From UBA11889 sp002313255 (lineage in GTDB: Bacteria; Pseudomonadota; Gammaproteobacteria; Pseudomonadales; Azotimanducaceae), in NCBI GenBank assembly GCA_913045265.1, contig CAJWQX010000019.1, positions 1-49,028 on the forward strand: DNA of 49,028 nt, given 5' to 3'. The position numbers and the translations under genes were made by a program. A model generated the notes under the pieces. It did no database searches. It saw nothing but the letters and a program-made list of their open reading frames with translations, and was not told where the DNA came from. Shown here piece by piece: positions 32,447-40,721 of the stretch (its first letter is position 1; each line of letters starts with the position of its first letter).

Positions 32447-35400
32447 ATGGCGTATCTAGAGGTACTAACAGGACGCTCAGCATTTTCCAGAAATAAGCTC
32501 GATAAGGTACGCGATCGTTTGCGCGCGATTGACGGTTCGGTGGGCGATATATATGCCGAATATGTACATTTTCTGCACGCGGATGAGCCTTTCCCAAGTG
32601 GGACACGAGAAGTGATCGGGGCGCTTCTTGACTATGGACCACGGCGTACTCCTCTCAAAGAAGGTCACAATCCTTATTGTGTTGTGGTCCCGCGAATCGG
32701 GACGACATCACCATGGTCGAGTAAAGCAACGGACATTTTTCGCCTAGTAGGTGTACCGGGAATTATTCGCGTCGAAAGGGGAATTCGATGGTACATCGAT
32801 GCCGCCGACGATCGGTACGCTAGCGCATTACATGACCGCATGACGGAAACGGTCGTTTATGGCGAGGTGTTTTCCATGATGTTCGATCGGCCTATGCCCG
32901 GGTTGCTGGGCGAAATCAATCTGACGGGTGAACCAGAGCTAGCGTTGTCTGATGCCAACGTGGGATTGGGCTTGGCACTCTCCGGCGACGAGATCGAATA
33001 TCTGGTAGCGGCATACGACGATTTAGGTCGAAATCCGACCGACGTCGAACTCATGATGTTTGCACAGGCCAACTCGGAGCACTGCCGACACAAGATTTTT
33101 AACGCGACTTGGCTAATTGACGGATTGAGTCAGCAATGGTCTTTGTTTCAGATGATCCGCAACACCCATCGCAGCATTAACGGTAAAGGGATTCTTTCTG
33201 CATATTCCGACAATGCCGCGGTGATTGAGGGCCCGGTCGTCGCGCGGTTCTTCCCAGACGCGGCAGACCAAATTTACCGAGTTGTCGAAGAACCGGCACA
33301 TATCGTGATGAAAGTGGAAACGCATAATCATCCAACTGCGATCGCTCCATACGCCGGAGCCGCAACGGGCTCGGGCGGGGAGATTCGAGATGAGGGTGCG
33401 GTCGGCCGAGGATCGAAACCGAAAGCCGGGCTCTGTGGTTTCACCACGTCACACCTTGAAATTCCGGGTGACGTACAGCCGTGGGAGACTCGTTTTGGGA
33501 AGCCGGAGCGAATTGTTTCGGCACTCGACATAATGCTGGAGGGACCCGTGGGCGCAGCCGCGTTTAACAACGAATTCGGACGACCTGCTCTTTGCGGGTA
33601 TTTTCGGACATTCGAACAACGTGTGGACGCGTTTTCCGAATGGGGATACCACAAACCAGTTATGGTTGCCGGTGGCTTGGGCACCATCCGTGGCTGCCAT
33701 ATCGATGCGGACGAAATTCCTGTTTACGCTCATTTGATCGTATTGGGTGGACCAGCCATGTTGATTGGGCTCGGAGGTGGCGCCGCCTCTAGCGTTGGTT
33801 CCGGTACTTCGTCGAGTGAACTAGATTTTGCTTCGGTACAACGAGATAACGCGGAGATGCAACGCCGTTGCCAGGAAGTAATTGATCGATGTGTAGCGTT
33901 GGGGTCACAAAATCCGATCCTCCGCATTCACGATGTAGGCGCAGGAGGTCTCTCAAACGCGATACCTGAGCTCGTTCATGACGCGAGGCGAGGTGGCCGT
34001 ATCGATCTTCAAGCCATCCCCAATGCTGATCCTGCGATGTCGCCGATGGAGGTCTGGTGTAACGAAGCTCAGGAACGCTATGTACTTGCAGTGGCACAAG
34101 AGGAACTCGAACATTTTGATTCGATCTGTCGGCGCGAACGGTGCCCGTACGCGATCGTTGGCCAAGCGACTGAGGAGAAAATACTTCAGGTTAAGGACGG
34201 TGAAACGGGCCTTACAGCTGTTGATCTACCCCTTTCAACTTTGCTTGGTAAACCTCCCAAGGTGCAGCGCGTCTATCAAACTCAGACGAAACCTCTCGCA
34301 CGATCCGAATTTCCCGATGTCGATTTTGAGGAGGCGATTCGTCGAGTCTTGCGTTTCCCAGCGGTCGGATCCAAGAAATTCCTGGTTACGATAGGCGATC
34401 GAAGTATCACCGGTCTTGTCGCGCGCGATCAGATGGTCGGGCGATATCAAGTTCCCGTCGCCGACTCAGCCGTTACATTGGCTGGGTTCGATACGTATCG
34501 TGGAGAAGCAATGGCGATGGGTGAAAGACCTGCCCTCGCGACAGTTGATTCGGCGGCTTCGGCGCGCATGGCGGTGGCCGAGTCGTTGACTAACTTGATG
34601 GGCGTGCCCTTGGAGAGTCTTGATCGCGTCGTTCTGTCGGCAAACTGGATGGCCGCCGCCGATCACGAGGGTCAGAATCAAGCGCTTCATGAAGCTGTCA
34701 GCGCCGTTGGTCTGGAACTCTGTCCCGCTTTGGGGATCGCTATTCCAGTAGGAAAAGATAGTCTTTCGATGCAGACCTCATGGACCACGTCGGAGGATTC
34801 TCAATCCGTGACATCGCCCGTGACCCTGAATATCAGTGCATTTGGTCCAATCACTGATGCTCGCAACGTAATCACACCGGAATTACGGCGTGGTGAAACG
34901 CAGTTATTACTGCTCACGCTTAACCGCAAGGCGCGGCTTGGTGGTAGTGCGATTTCGCAGGTTTTTGAGGGATTTGAGGACGAATGCCCAGACATCGATG
35001 ACGCGAAGACGCTAAAGGTTTTCCTACAGACCGTACAAAAAATATGTGCGAATCGGCGTGTTCTAGCGTTGCATGATCGCTCCGACGGCGGGCTTATCGT
35101 CACGTTGCTTGAGATGGCTTTTGCAGGACGGATCGGCGTAGATATTCTCGCATCCGATTATGTCCTAGCGGACCTCTTCAACGAGGAGGTGGGCATTGTC
35201 ATCCAAGTTCCAACGAGCGATGTAGTGTCCGTTGAGACTGATGCAGCCGCGGCAAATATTTGCGTAGCCGACGTTGGTAGAACTCGAATGGATGAAGAAA
35301 TTTTCGTTAGCGTCAACGGACGCGAGGTTTTTCATTCATCGAGATCAGCGTTAGAACAAATATGGGCGACGACGAGCTATCAAATGCAGCGATTGCGTGA

Positions 35401-36289
35401 CGACACGGAGTGTGCAGACGAGGAGTACGGCATGATCGAAGCGCATGATTCAGGAGTGAGTGAGCGGCTGTTGTTTGATCCGTCTGACAACGTAGTTGCT
35501 TCTTTTACGAGTGCTCGTCCGCGGGTTGCTATTCTCCGAGATCAAGGTGTCAACGGTCAGATTGAAATGGCGGCGGCGTTTGACCGTGCCGGATTCGAAG
35601 CAGAGGACGTCCATATGTCCGATTTGTTTTCCGGGTTAAAAGATCTTTCGGACTACCGCGTGCTTGCCGCGTGCGGTGGCTTCTCATATGGCGATGTTCT
35701 AGGCGGCGGCGGCGGCTGGGCTAAATCCATACTTTTTGACGAAGCCGTCAGAGACCAGTTCCAGCGATTCTTTGAGGAAGATACGTTTGCACTTGGTGTG
35801 TGCAACGGCTGTCAGATGCTGACCCAGCTTAAAGAATTGATACCGGGCGCGGGGTCCTGGCCTCGCTTCGTGCGAAACCGCTCGGATCAATTCGAGGCTC
35901 GAACCGTGCAAGTTCGCATCGCGCTGAGCGAGTCGCCCTGGCTCATAGCTATGGGAGATAGTCAAATTCCGATACCGGTGGCGCATGGAGAAGGTCGAGC
36001 ACAGTTTGAAAATGCGAAAGCAATGGCTGATTTTGAAGCGACAGGAATGGTGGCTGCACAATATGTGGACTCGCTCGGTGTTAGCATTTCGTACCCCGCG
36101 AACCCTAACGGCTCGCCTGAAGGGATTGCGGGCATGACTTCGACGACGGGTCGCGTACTGGCCATGATGCCGCATCCGGAGCGGGTCTTTCGTACCGTGC
36201 AAAATTCCTACGTCGCTACGGAAGATATCGATCGTGAAGATGGTCCGTGGCTACGCTTGTTCCGCAACGTTCGAGTCGCATTGGGCTAA
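32447..36289 (+). CDS. purL: Phosphoribosylformylglycinamidine synthase (single-chain PurL)
   Basis: 1280 residues, the large proteobacterial form carrying out the fourth step of purine synthesis (FGAR + Gln + ATP to FGAM). The N-terminal domain is followed by the PurM-like halves with NSEHCRHKIFNA, KVETHNHPTAIAPYAGAATGSGGEIRDEG (two short overlapping signatures), RDQMVGRYQVPVAD and VGKDSLSMQTSW. The C-terminal glutaminase begins near 1020 and has RPRVAILRDQGVNGQ, the nucleophile in LGVCNGCQML, and MPHPERVFRTV. One loop reads DVLGGGGGWAKS, where the family usually has DVLGAGEGWAKS (see findings). It ends 15 bases from the convergent NUDIX gene. Confidence 0.97.
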   Translation: MAYLEVLTGRSAFSRNKLDKVRDRLRAIDGSVGDIYAEYVHFLHADEPFPSGTREVIGALLDYGPRRTPLKEGHNPYCVVVPRIGTTSPWSSKATDIFRLVGVPGIIRVERGIRWYIDAADDRYASALHDRMTETVVYGEVFSMMFDRPMPGLLGEINLTGEPELALSDANVGLGLALSGDEIEYLVAAYDDLGRNPTDVELMMFAQANSEHCRHKIFNATWLIDGLSQQWSLFQMIRNTHRSINGKGILSAYSDNAAVIEGPVVARFFPDAADQIYRVVEEPAHIVMKVETHNHPTAIAPYAGAATGSGGEIRDEGAVGRGSKPKAGLCGFTTSHLEIPGDVQPWETRFGKPERIVSALDIMLEGPVGAAAFNNEFGRPALCGYFRTFEQRVDAFSEWGYHKPVMVAGGLGTIRGCHIDADEIPVYAHLIVLGGPAMLIGLGGGAASSVGSGTSSSELDFASVQRDNAEMQRRCQEVIDRCVALGSQNPILRIHDVGAGGLSNAIPELVHDARRGGRIDLQAIPNADPAMSPMEVWCNEAQERYVLAVAQEELEHFDSICRRERCPYAIVGQATEEKILQVKDGETGLTAVDLPLSTLLGKPPKVQRVYQTQTKPLARSEFPDVDFEEAIRRVLRFPAVGSKKFLVTIGDRSITGLVARDQMVGRYQVPVADSAVTLAGFDTYRGEAMAMGERPALATVDSAASARMAVAESLTNLMGVPLESLDRVVLSANWMAAADHEGQNQALHEAVSAVGLELCPALGIAIPVGKDSLSMQTSWTTSEDSQSVTSPVTLNISAFGPITDARNVITPELRRGETQLLLLTLNRKARLGGSAISQVFEGFEDECPDIDDAKTLKVFLQTVQKICANRRVLALHDRSDGGLIVTLLEMAFAGRIGVDILASDYVLADLFNEEVGIVIQVPTSDVVSVETDAAAANICVADVGRTRMDEEIFVSVNGREVFHSSRSALEQIWATTSYQMQRLRDDTECADEEYGMIEAHDSGVSERLLFDPSDNVVASFTSARPRVAILRDQGVNGQIEMAAAFDRAGFEAEDVHMSDLFSGLKDLSDYRVLAACGGFSYGDVLGGGGGWAKSILFDEAVRDQFQRFFEEDTFALGVCNGCQMLTQLKELIPGAGSWPRFVRNRSDQFEARTVQVRIALSESPWLIAMGDSQIPIPVAHGEGRAQFENAKAMADFEATGMVAAQYVDSLGVSISYPANPNGSPEGIAGMTSTTGRVLAMMPHPERVFRTVQNSYVATEDIDREDGPWLRLFRNVRVALG

Positions 36290-36304
36290 TAATTCCGGGG
36301 AAAT

Positions 36305-36856
36305 TTAAGGTTGTCGACGAATCGGCCGTTTTTTTATGGATTCCGAGCGTATGGGAAATTCGTCGTTTCGTCGGTCACGAAAATAGTGCTCCAGAGTTCG
36401 GTCTACCACGGGGAATGCGAGTTCGCCCCAGGGGATATCTCTTTCGACGAAGACCCGTGCCTCGACGGTTTCCTCGCCGGCCGAAAAGCGGCCGTCTCGT
36501 AATCTTGCTCGGTAGAACATGTAGATTTGCGATATGTAGGGGAGATCGAAGATCGTATAGAGGGAGTCGATATCGACGCGTGCACGTGCCTCCTCCCATG
36601 TTTCCCGAACAGCGCCTTGTTCAGTGGTTTCGCCTTTTTCAAGGTATCCAGCAGGCAATGTCCAAAAGCCTGAACGTGGATCGATTCCGCGTCGACACAA
36701 AAGGACGCTACTGCCGGCGACCACCAAGCAACCGACCACCACTTTGGGATTATCGTAGTGGATCGCTCCACACGCGTCGCAGACTGCCCTTGGGCGATTA
36801 TCTCCGAGGGGCACCTTTACGGTGACTGGTGCACTGCAGGTACTGCAGAACTTCAT
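36305..36856 (-). CDS. NUDIX hydrolase with N-terminal zinc ribbon
   Basis: 183 residues from ATG 36856 (MKFCSTC); in-frame upstream starts at 36877 and 36889 add up to 11 residues without homology. Residues 4-32 form a zinc ribbon with two CxxC pairs (CSTC, CDAC) followed by HYDNPKVVVG, like NudC. The NUDIX box GYLEKGE-x7-RETWEEA has all metal-binding acidic residues, although the usual Gly after the EE is Ala. Such proteins hydrolyse nucleoside diphosphate-linked compounds such as NADH or ADP-ribose. It is shorter than NudC and lacks its N-terminal domain. The C-terminal tail is basic (KKRPIRRQP). Confidence 0.85.
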   Translation of the reverse strand: MKFCSTCSAPVTVKVPLGDNRPRAVCDACGAIHYDNPKVVVGCLVVAGSSVLLCRRGIDPRSGFWTLPAGYLEKGETTEQGAVRETWEEARARVDIDSLYTIFDLPYISQIYMFYRARLRDGRFSAGEETVEARVFVERDIPWGELAFPVVDRTLEHYFRDRRNDEFPIRSESIKKRPIRRQP

Positions 36857-36971
36857 CGGATATTTGAAAGACCCCATTAAGACGACCAAACGAAATTAAC
36901 ATGAAATACGAACACCATTTGTAACGCAGAGTGGGCGGAGCGCAAAATGTATTTGTTGAAAGGGGGCGTTC

Positions 36972-37508
36972 ATGATTTACGAACTCGAGAACCGAAGCAT
37001 TCAGACCGAAGGCCAGTACTTCATTGCAGATACCGCGGTGGTCATCGGAGCTGTGACCTTGAAGAATCACGCGAGCGTCTGGTGGGGGGCGGTGCTGAGG
37101 GGCGACTACGATTCAATAGTTGTCGGCGTAGAGTCCAACATTCAGGACAATTGTGTTGTTCATATGGACGAAGATTTCCCAGTTTCGATTGGCGACCGCG
37201 TTACGGTGGGACACAAAGCGGTCTTGCATGGATGCACGATCGGCAATAACTCGTTAATCGGGATTAACTCAATTGTTATGAACGGGGCCATCATTGGTAA
37301 CAACTGCCTTGTCGGTAGTAATACGTTGATTACCGAAGGCAAGGAAATCCCCGATGGATCCCTCGTTCTCGGTTCGCCGGGAAAAGTGATTCGGCAAATC
37401 ACGTACGCGGAAATTGAAGAAATCACTGGATTCTCAGAACGGTATGTAATCAATGCGCGTCGCTATCGCGAAGGTTTACGCGCGCAAAGAATGTCGGAGG
37501 CGATATGA
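36972..37508 (+). CDS. Gamma-class carbonic anhydrase-like protein (YrdA/CaiE family)
   Basis: 178 residues forming a left-handed beta helix of hexapeptide repeats. The zinc-site histidines of gamma carbonic anhydrases are placed as in the family: one in DNCVVHMDEDFPV and two in VTVGHKAVLHGCTIG. The typical WWGAVLRGDY and SLVLGSPGKVIRQ segments are present, and a C-terminal helix follows. Proteins of this group form trimers and some have carbonic anhydrase activity, others none detectable. It overlaps the purT start by four bases, so both are translated together. Confidence 0.88.
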   Translation: MIYELENRSIQTEGQYFIADTAVVIGAVTLKNHASVWWGAVLRGDYDSIVVGVESNIQDNCVVHMDEDFPVSIGDRVTVGHKAVLHGCTIGNNSLIGINSIVMNGAIIGNNCLVGSNTLITEGKEIPDGSLVLGSPGKVIRQITYAEIEEITGFSERYVINARRYREGLRAQRMSEAI

Positions 37509-38689
37509 CGAGAATAGGAACACCGCTTTCTATGTCCGGGACTCGAGCACTGATGCTGGGATCAGGAGAACTAGGTAAGGAAGTGGTAATCGAATTCCAA
37601 CGTCTTGGCGTTGAAGTGGTCGCGGTCGATCGATACGCCAATGCGCCGGGCATGCAAGTAGCCCATCGGAGTCATGTGATCAATATGTTGGATGCCGATG
37701 CGCTGCGTCAGGTTATTTATGACGAAAAACCCGATCTCATCGTTCCGGAGATAGAAGCAATAGCGACGGCGACACTCGTTGAGCTCGAAGCTGAAGGATT
37801 TCGAGTCATTCCGACTGCTAACGCTGCGCGATTGACGATGAATAGGGAAGGCATCAGACGTCTTGCGGCAGAATCTCTCGGCATTCAAACCTCGCCCTAT
37901 GTATTTGCTGCGACCGAAGAAGAGTACTTGGCAGCTGTCAAGGAAGTTGGGACGCCATGTATCGTTAAGCCGGTCATGAGTTCTTCGGGCAAGGGACAGT
38001 CCACCGTTGCTAATCCAGCGGAAGCTCTTGCCAGTTGGACGTATGCGCAAGAAGGTGCACGTGGCGGCGCAGATAAGGTGATTGTCGAAGGCTTCGTAGA
38101 TTTCGATTACGAAATCACGCTATTAACGGTGCAACACGTTGATGGTGTTGCCTTTTGCGAGCCGATTGGGCATCGGCAGGAGGGTGGTGATTACCAAGAA
38201 TCGTGGCAACCGCAACCTATGAGCCTTTCCGCACGTGCGGAATGCGAGCAGATCGCTGGTCGAATCACTGGCGAGTTGGGTGGCCATGGAATCTTTGGCG
38301 TGGAGTTTTTTATCGAAGGTGACGAAGTTTGGTTTAGCGAAGTCAGTCCAAGGCCCCACGATACCGGTATGGTGACATTGATCAGTCAGGATCTGACTGA
38401 GTTTGCCCTTCATGTTCGGGCGATTCTCGGCATGCCAGTGCCGGCGATCAGGCAGAGAGGACCGGCCGCGTCCGCCGTCATTATTGCTGAAGGAGATTCC
38501 TCCAGTATCGTCTTTGGAAACTTGGAGCGTGCGTTAACGGAGCCTGATACCCAGCTTCGGCTCTTCGGAAAGCCTGAAGTGCTCGGAGAACGCCGAATGG
38601 GTGTTGGTCTGGCGCTCGGTGGGGACCTGGAAGAAGCTCGTGCCAAAGCCTTAACCGTCGCACAGATGGTCTCTGTCGAGCTCGAATAA
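37505..38689 (+). CDS. purT: Formate-dependent phosphoribosylglycinamide formyltransferase PurT
   Basis: 394 residues. Uses formate and ATP to formylate GAR, the folate-independent form of the third purine step. N-terminal LMLGSGELGKEVVIEFQRLG is the NADP-fold start of the ATP-grasp PurK/PurT group; RYANAPGMQVAHRSHVINMLD and KPVMSSSGKGQS (ATP loop) follow, then GVEFFIEGDEVWFSEVSPRPHDTGMVTL as the metal-binding part. ATG 37505 overlaps the gamma carbonic anhydrase gene (ATGA). With purL nearby it adds to the purine genes in this region. purN is not seen here. Confidence 0.96.
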   Translation: MTRIGTPLSMSGTRALMLGSGELGKEVVIEFQRLGVEVVAVDRYANAPGMQVAHRSHVINMLDADALRQVIYDEKPDLIVPEIEAIATATLVELEAEGFRVIPTANAARLTMNREGIRRLAAESLGIQTSPYVFAATEEEYLAAVKEVGTPCIVKPVMSSSGKGQSTVANPAEALASWTYAQEGARGGADKVIVEGFVDFDYEITLLTVQHVDGVAFCEPIGHRQEGGDYQESWQPQPMSLSARAECEQIAGRITGELGGHGIFGVEFFIEGDEVWFSEVSPRPHDTGMVTLISQDLTEFALHVRAILGMPVPAIRQRGPAASAVIIAEGDSSSIVFGNLERALTEPDTQLRLFGKPEVLGERRMGVGLALGGDLEEARAKALTVAQMVSVELE

Positions 38690-38711
38690 ATGGCGGCGTC
38701 TAGCAACAACT

Positions 38712-38860
38712 GACGGTCTACCAGATCGGCACTATTGGCGTTCGGTTACCCCTGGGCTTATAGTTCGCGCTCCTGTGAGGCGCGCTTTGTGGCGATTGAT
38801 AAAACAACCCAAGGGTCCTGTAAATCGCAGATTCGGTTAGTGGTGCGGAAGTTGGCGGAC
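38712..38860 (+). ncRNA. Possible structured RNA, 6S RNA-like
   Basis: Lies in the 319-base gap between purT and leuA. ACCCCTGGG (38748-38756) can pair with CCCAAGGGT (38808-38816) at eight of nine positions. Segments resemble conserved parts of gammaproteobacterial 6S RNA: CCCCTGGGCTTATAG (compare CCCCUGAGCCGAUAU), GCGCTCC, and CAAGGGT. A strong hairpin GCGC-t-CCT-gtg-AGG-c-GCGC (38767-38785) sits in between, and CACT (38730-38733) can pair with AGTG near 38839-38842. The loop is about 30 bases shorter than in E. coli 6S RNA and outer pairing is irregular. Ends are approximate. Confidence 0.3.
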
Positions 38861-38929
38861 CCGCATGCCTGCGAATATGCGCTCAAAAAACTATTGTCTG
38901 GTCTATTTGCTCTGCGACTGCCGGCGTAG
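38840..38929 (+). other. Leucine-rich short open frame with hairpin ahead of leuA
   Basis: From GTG 38840 or 38843 to TAG 38927-38929. The last 16 codons (ALKKLLSGLFALRLPA) include six leucine codons. The stop lies in the three-base loop of a perfect 7-base-pair hairpin TGCCGGC-GTA-GCCGGCA (38919-38935). It could be a leu leader peptide, but no U-tract follows the hairpin. Nothing else supported was found in 38690-39008. Confidence 0.2.
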
Positions 38930-39008
38930 CCGGCAACCATCTTTGAACAGGGCCGTAAATGCCCGACTTAATGAAACCCTCAATGACAAAACTGGCTAGA
39001 GATATCCG

Positions 39009-40712
39009 ATGAACGAGCAGCAGCAATCAGGACGCCGCCGCGGTGCGATGCCGTTTCATAAATACAGACCTTTCAAACCCGTCGAACTTACGGAACGTCG
39101 GTGGCCTGATCGTACACTGAATAAAGCTCCACGCTGGTGCAGCGTTGATTTGAGGGATGGCAACCAAGCCCTTATCGATCCGATGAATGTTGACGAGAAG
39201 CAGCGCATGTACGAATTGCTGCTTGAGCTCGGCTTCATCGAAATTGAGGTTGGATTTCCAGCTGCGTCTCAACCAGATTTTGATTTCATTCGAAAGATCA
39301 TCGATGGCGGAATGGTACCCGAGAACGTGACCATTCAGGTCCTGTGTCAGGCGAGACGCGAATTGATCGATCGGACAGTAGAGGCTTTAGCGGATGCGCC
39401 AAACGCAATATTCCACTTGTACAACTCGACATCGGCGCTGCAACGGCGGGTCGTTTTCGACATGGATCGCCCAGGTATTGTCGACCTGGCGGTTCAGGGA
39501 ACGCGTCTTGCTAAAGAAGGCTTACAACAGCTGGATGGTACAAACGTTACGTTTGAATATTCCCCGGAGAGCTTTACGGGTACTGAACTCGATTTTTCGA
39601 TTGAAATTTGTGATGCGGTAGTTGACGCGTGGGGTGGGACCAGCGAAGACAAAGTCATCATCAACCTACCGTCGACCGTTGAAATGGCGACACCGAACAT
39701 ATACGCAGATCAGATCGAGTATTTCTGTCGAAATTTTCGACAGCGTGAATCGACCGTTATCAGTTTGCATACCCACAATGATCGTGGCACTGGGGTAGCC
39801 GCCACCGAGCTTGCCTTGATGGCTGGAGCTGAGAGAGTCGAAGGAACATTGTTTGGGAACGGTGAGCGGACCGGTAATTGTGACATTGTCACGGTCGCCA
39901 TGAACTTATTTTCGCAAGGCGTCGATCCTGAACTCGACTTGCGAGACATGCCGAATATCCGATCTACGGTTGAAGAAATTAACAAGCTTCCGGTCCACGA
40001 ACGCCATCCGTATGCCGGTGATCTTGTATTCACAGCGTTTTCGGGGTCGCACCAAGATGCAATCAAAAAGGGTATGGCGAGGTTGGGCTCCGGTCATTGG
40101 GAGGTCCCCTACCTACCGATAGACCCTTCGGATGTCGGTTCCTCATATAAGGAAACGATCAGGGTGAATAGCCAATCGGGTAAAGGAGGTGTCGGATTTG
40201 TTCTCGAGCAGCATTTTGGGATCGTGCTGCCGAGGGCGATGTTGGTTGAGTTTTCTCGTGCTGTACAAATCCTCACTGAATCACTGAACCGCGAAGTAAC
40301 GCCGGAAGAAATTCGCGGGTCGCTTATCGAAGAATATGTTGTTGATAGTGGACCATACCGGCTGATTGATTACGATTTGCGGCGCGGTGATGGGGAATCG
40401 CAGAGATGCGAGGCGAAGATCGAGGTCTCCGAAAATACAGTGTCGATATCGGGTGACGGTTCGGGGCCGATTGAAGCGTTTGTTAACGGGATGGTCGAGA
40501 CGCTTAACGAACCATTGAACATCGTTGATTACCATGAGCACGCATTGACATCGGGCAACGATTCGGTAGGAAAGGATGCTGCCGCGATCTGTCTACTCGC
40601 AATTGATAACGGATCCGACCGGTGCTACGGCGTTGGATTAAGCCAAAACACTATTACCGCTTCGCTACAGGCCATCATTTCGGCGGTGAATCGTCGGTGG
40701 AAACAGCGGTAA
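39009..40712 (+). CDS. leuA: 2-isopropylmalate synthase, long (type 2) form
   Basis: 567 residues. Condenses acetyl-CoA with 2-ketoisovalerate in the first leucine-specific step. The catalytic barrel starts with PRWCSVDLRDGNQAL (the NQ variant is typical of the long form), followed by IEVGFPAASQPDFDF, YNSTS, FEYSPESFTGTELDF, SLHTHNDRGTGVA and GTLFGNGERTGN. The C-terminal 140 residues are the LeuA regulatory domain that binds leucine (YDLRRGDGE; YHEHAL; VGLSQNTITASLQAI). Length agrees with LeuA type 2. A 319-base leader of possible regulatory RNA precedes it. It ends 9 bases from the convergent CorB gene. Confidence 0.96.
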   Translation: MNEQQQSGRRRGAMPFHKYRPFKPVELTERRWPDRTLNKAPRWCSVDLRDGNQALIDPMNVDEKQRMYELLLELGFIEIEVGFPAASQPDFDFIRKIIDGGMVPENVTIQVLCQARRELIDRTVEALADAPNAIFHLYNSTSALQRRVVFDMDRPGIVDLAVQGTRLAKEGLQQLDGTNVTFEYSPESFTGTELDFSIEICDAVVDAWGGTSEDKVIINLPSTVEMATPNIYADQIEYFCRNFRQRESTVISLHTHNDRGTGVAATELALMAGAERVEGTLFGNGERTGNCDIVTVAMNLFSQGVDPELDLRDMPNIRSTVEEINKLPVHERHPYAGDLVFTAFSGSHQDAIKKGMARLGSGHWEVPYLPIDPSDVGSSYKETIRVNSQSGKGGVGFVLEQHFGIVLPRAMLVEFSRAVQILTESLNREVTPEEIRGSLIEEYVVDSGPYRLIDYDLRRGDGESQRCEAKIEVSENTVSISGDGSGPIEAFVNGMVETLNEPLNIVDYHEHALTSGNDSVGKDAAAICLLAIDNGSDRCYGVGLSQNTITASLQAIISAVNRRWKQR

Positions 40713-40721
40713 AGGAATAAT

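Noticed and set aside
35699..36202. Minus-strand open frame of 167 residues at the end of purL
   Set aside because: It lies wholly opposite the conserved glutaminase domain and has no recognisable protein features.
36247..36825. 192-residue plus-strand open frame opposite the NUDIX gene
   Set aside because: Composition is Arg/Pro-rich and it is antisense to a clear zinc-ribbon NUDIX protein.
38919..38935. Intrinsic terminator after purT
   Set aside because: The hairpin is perfect but no run of T follows it.
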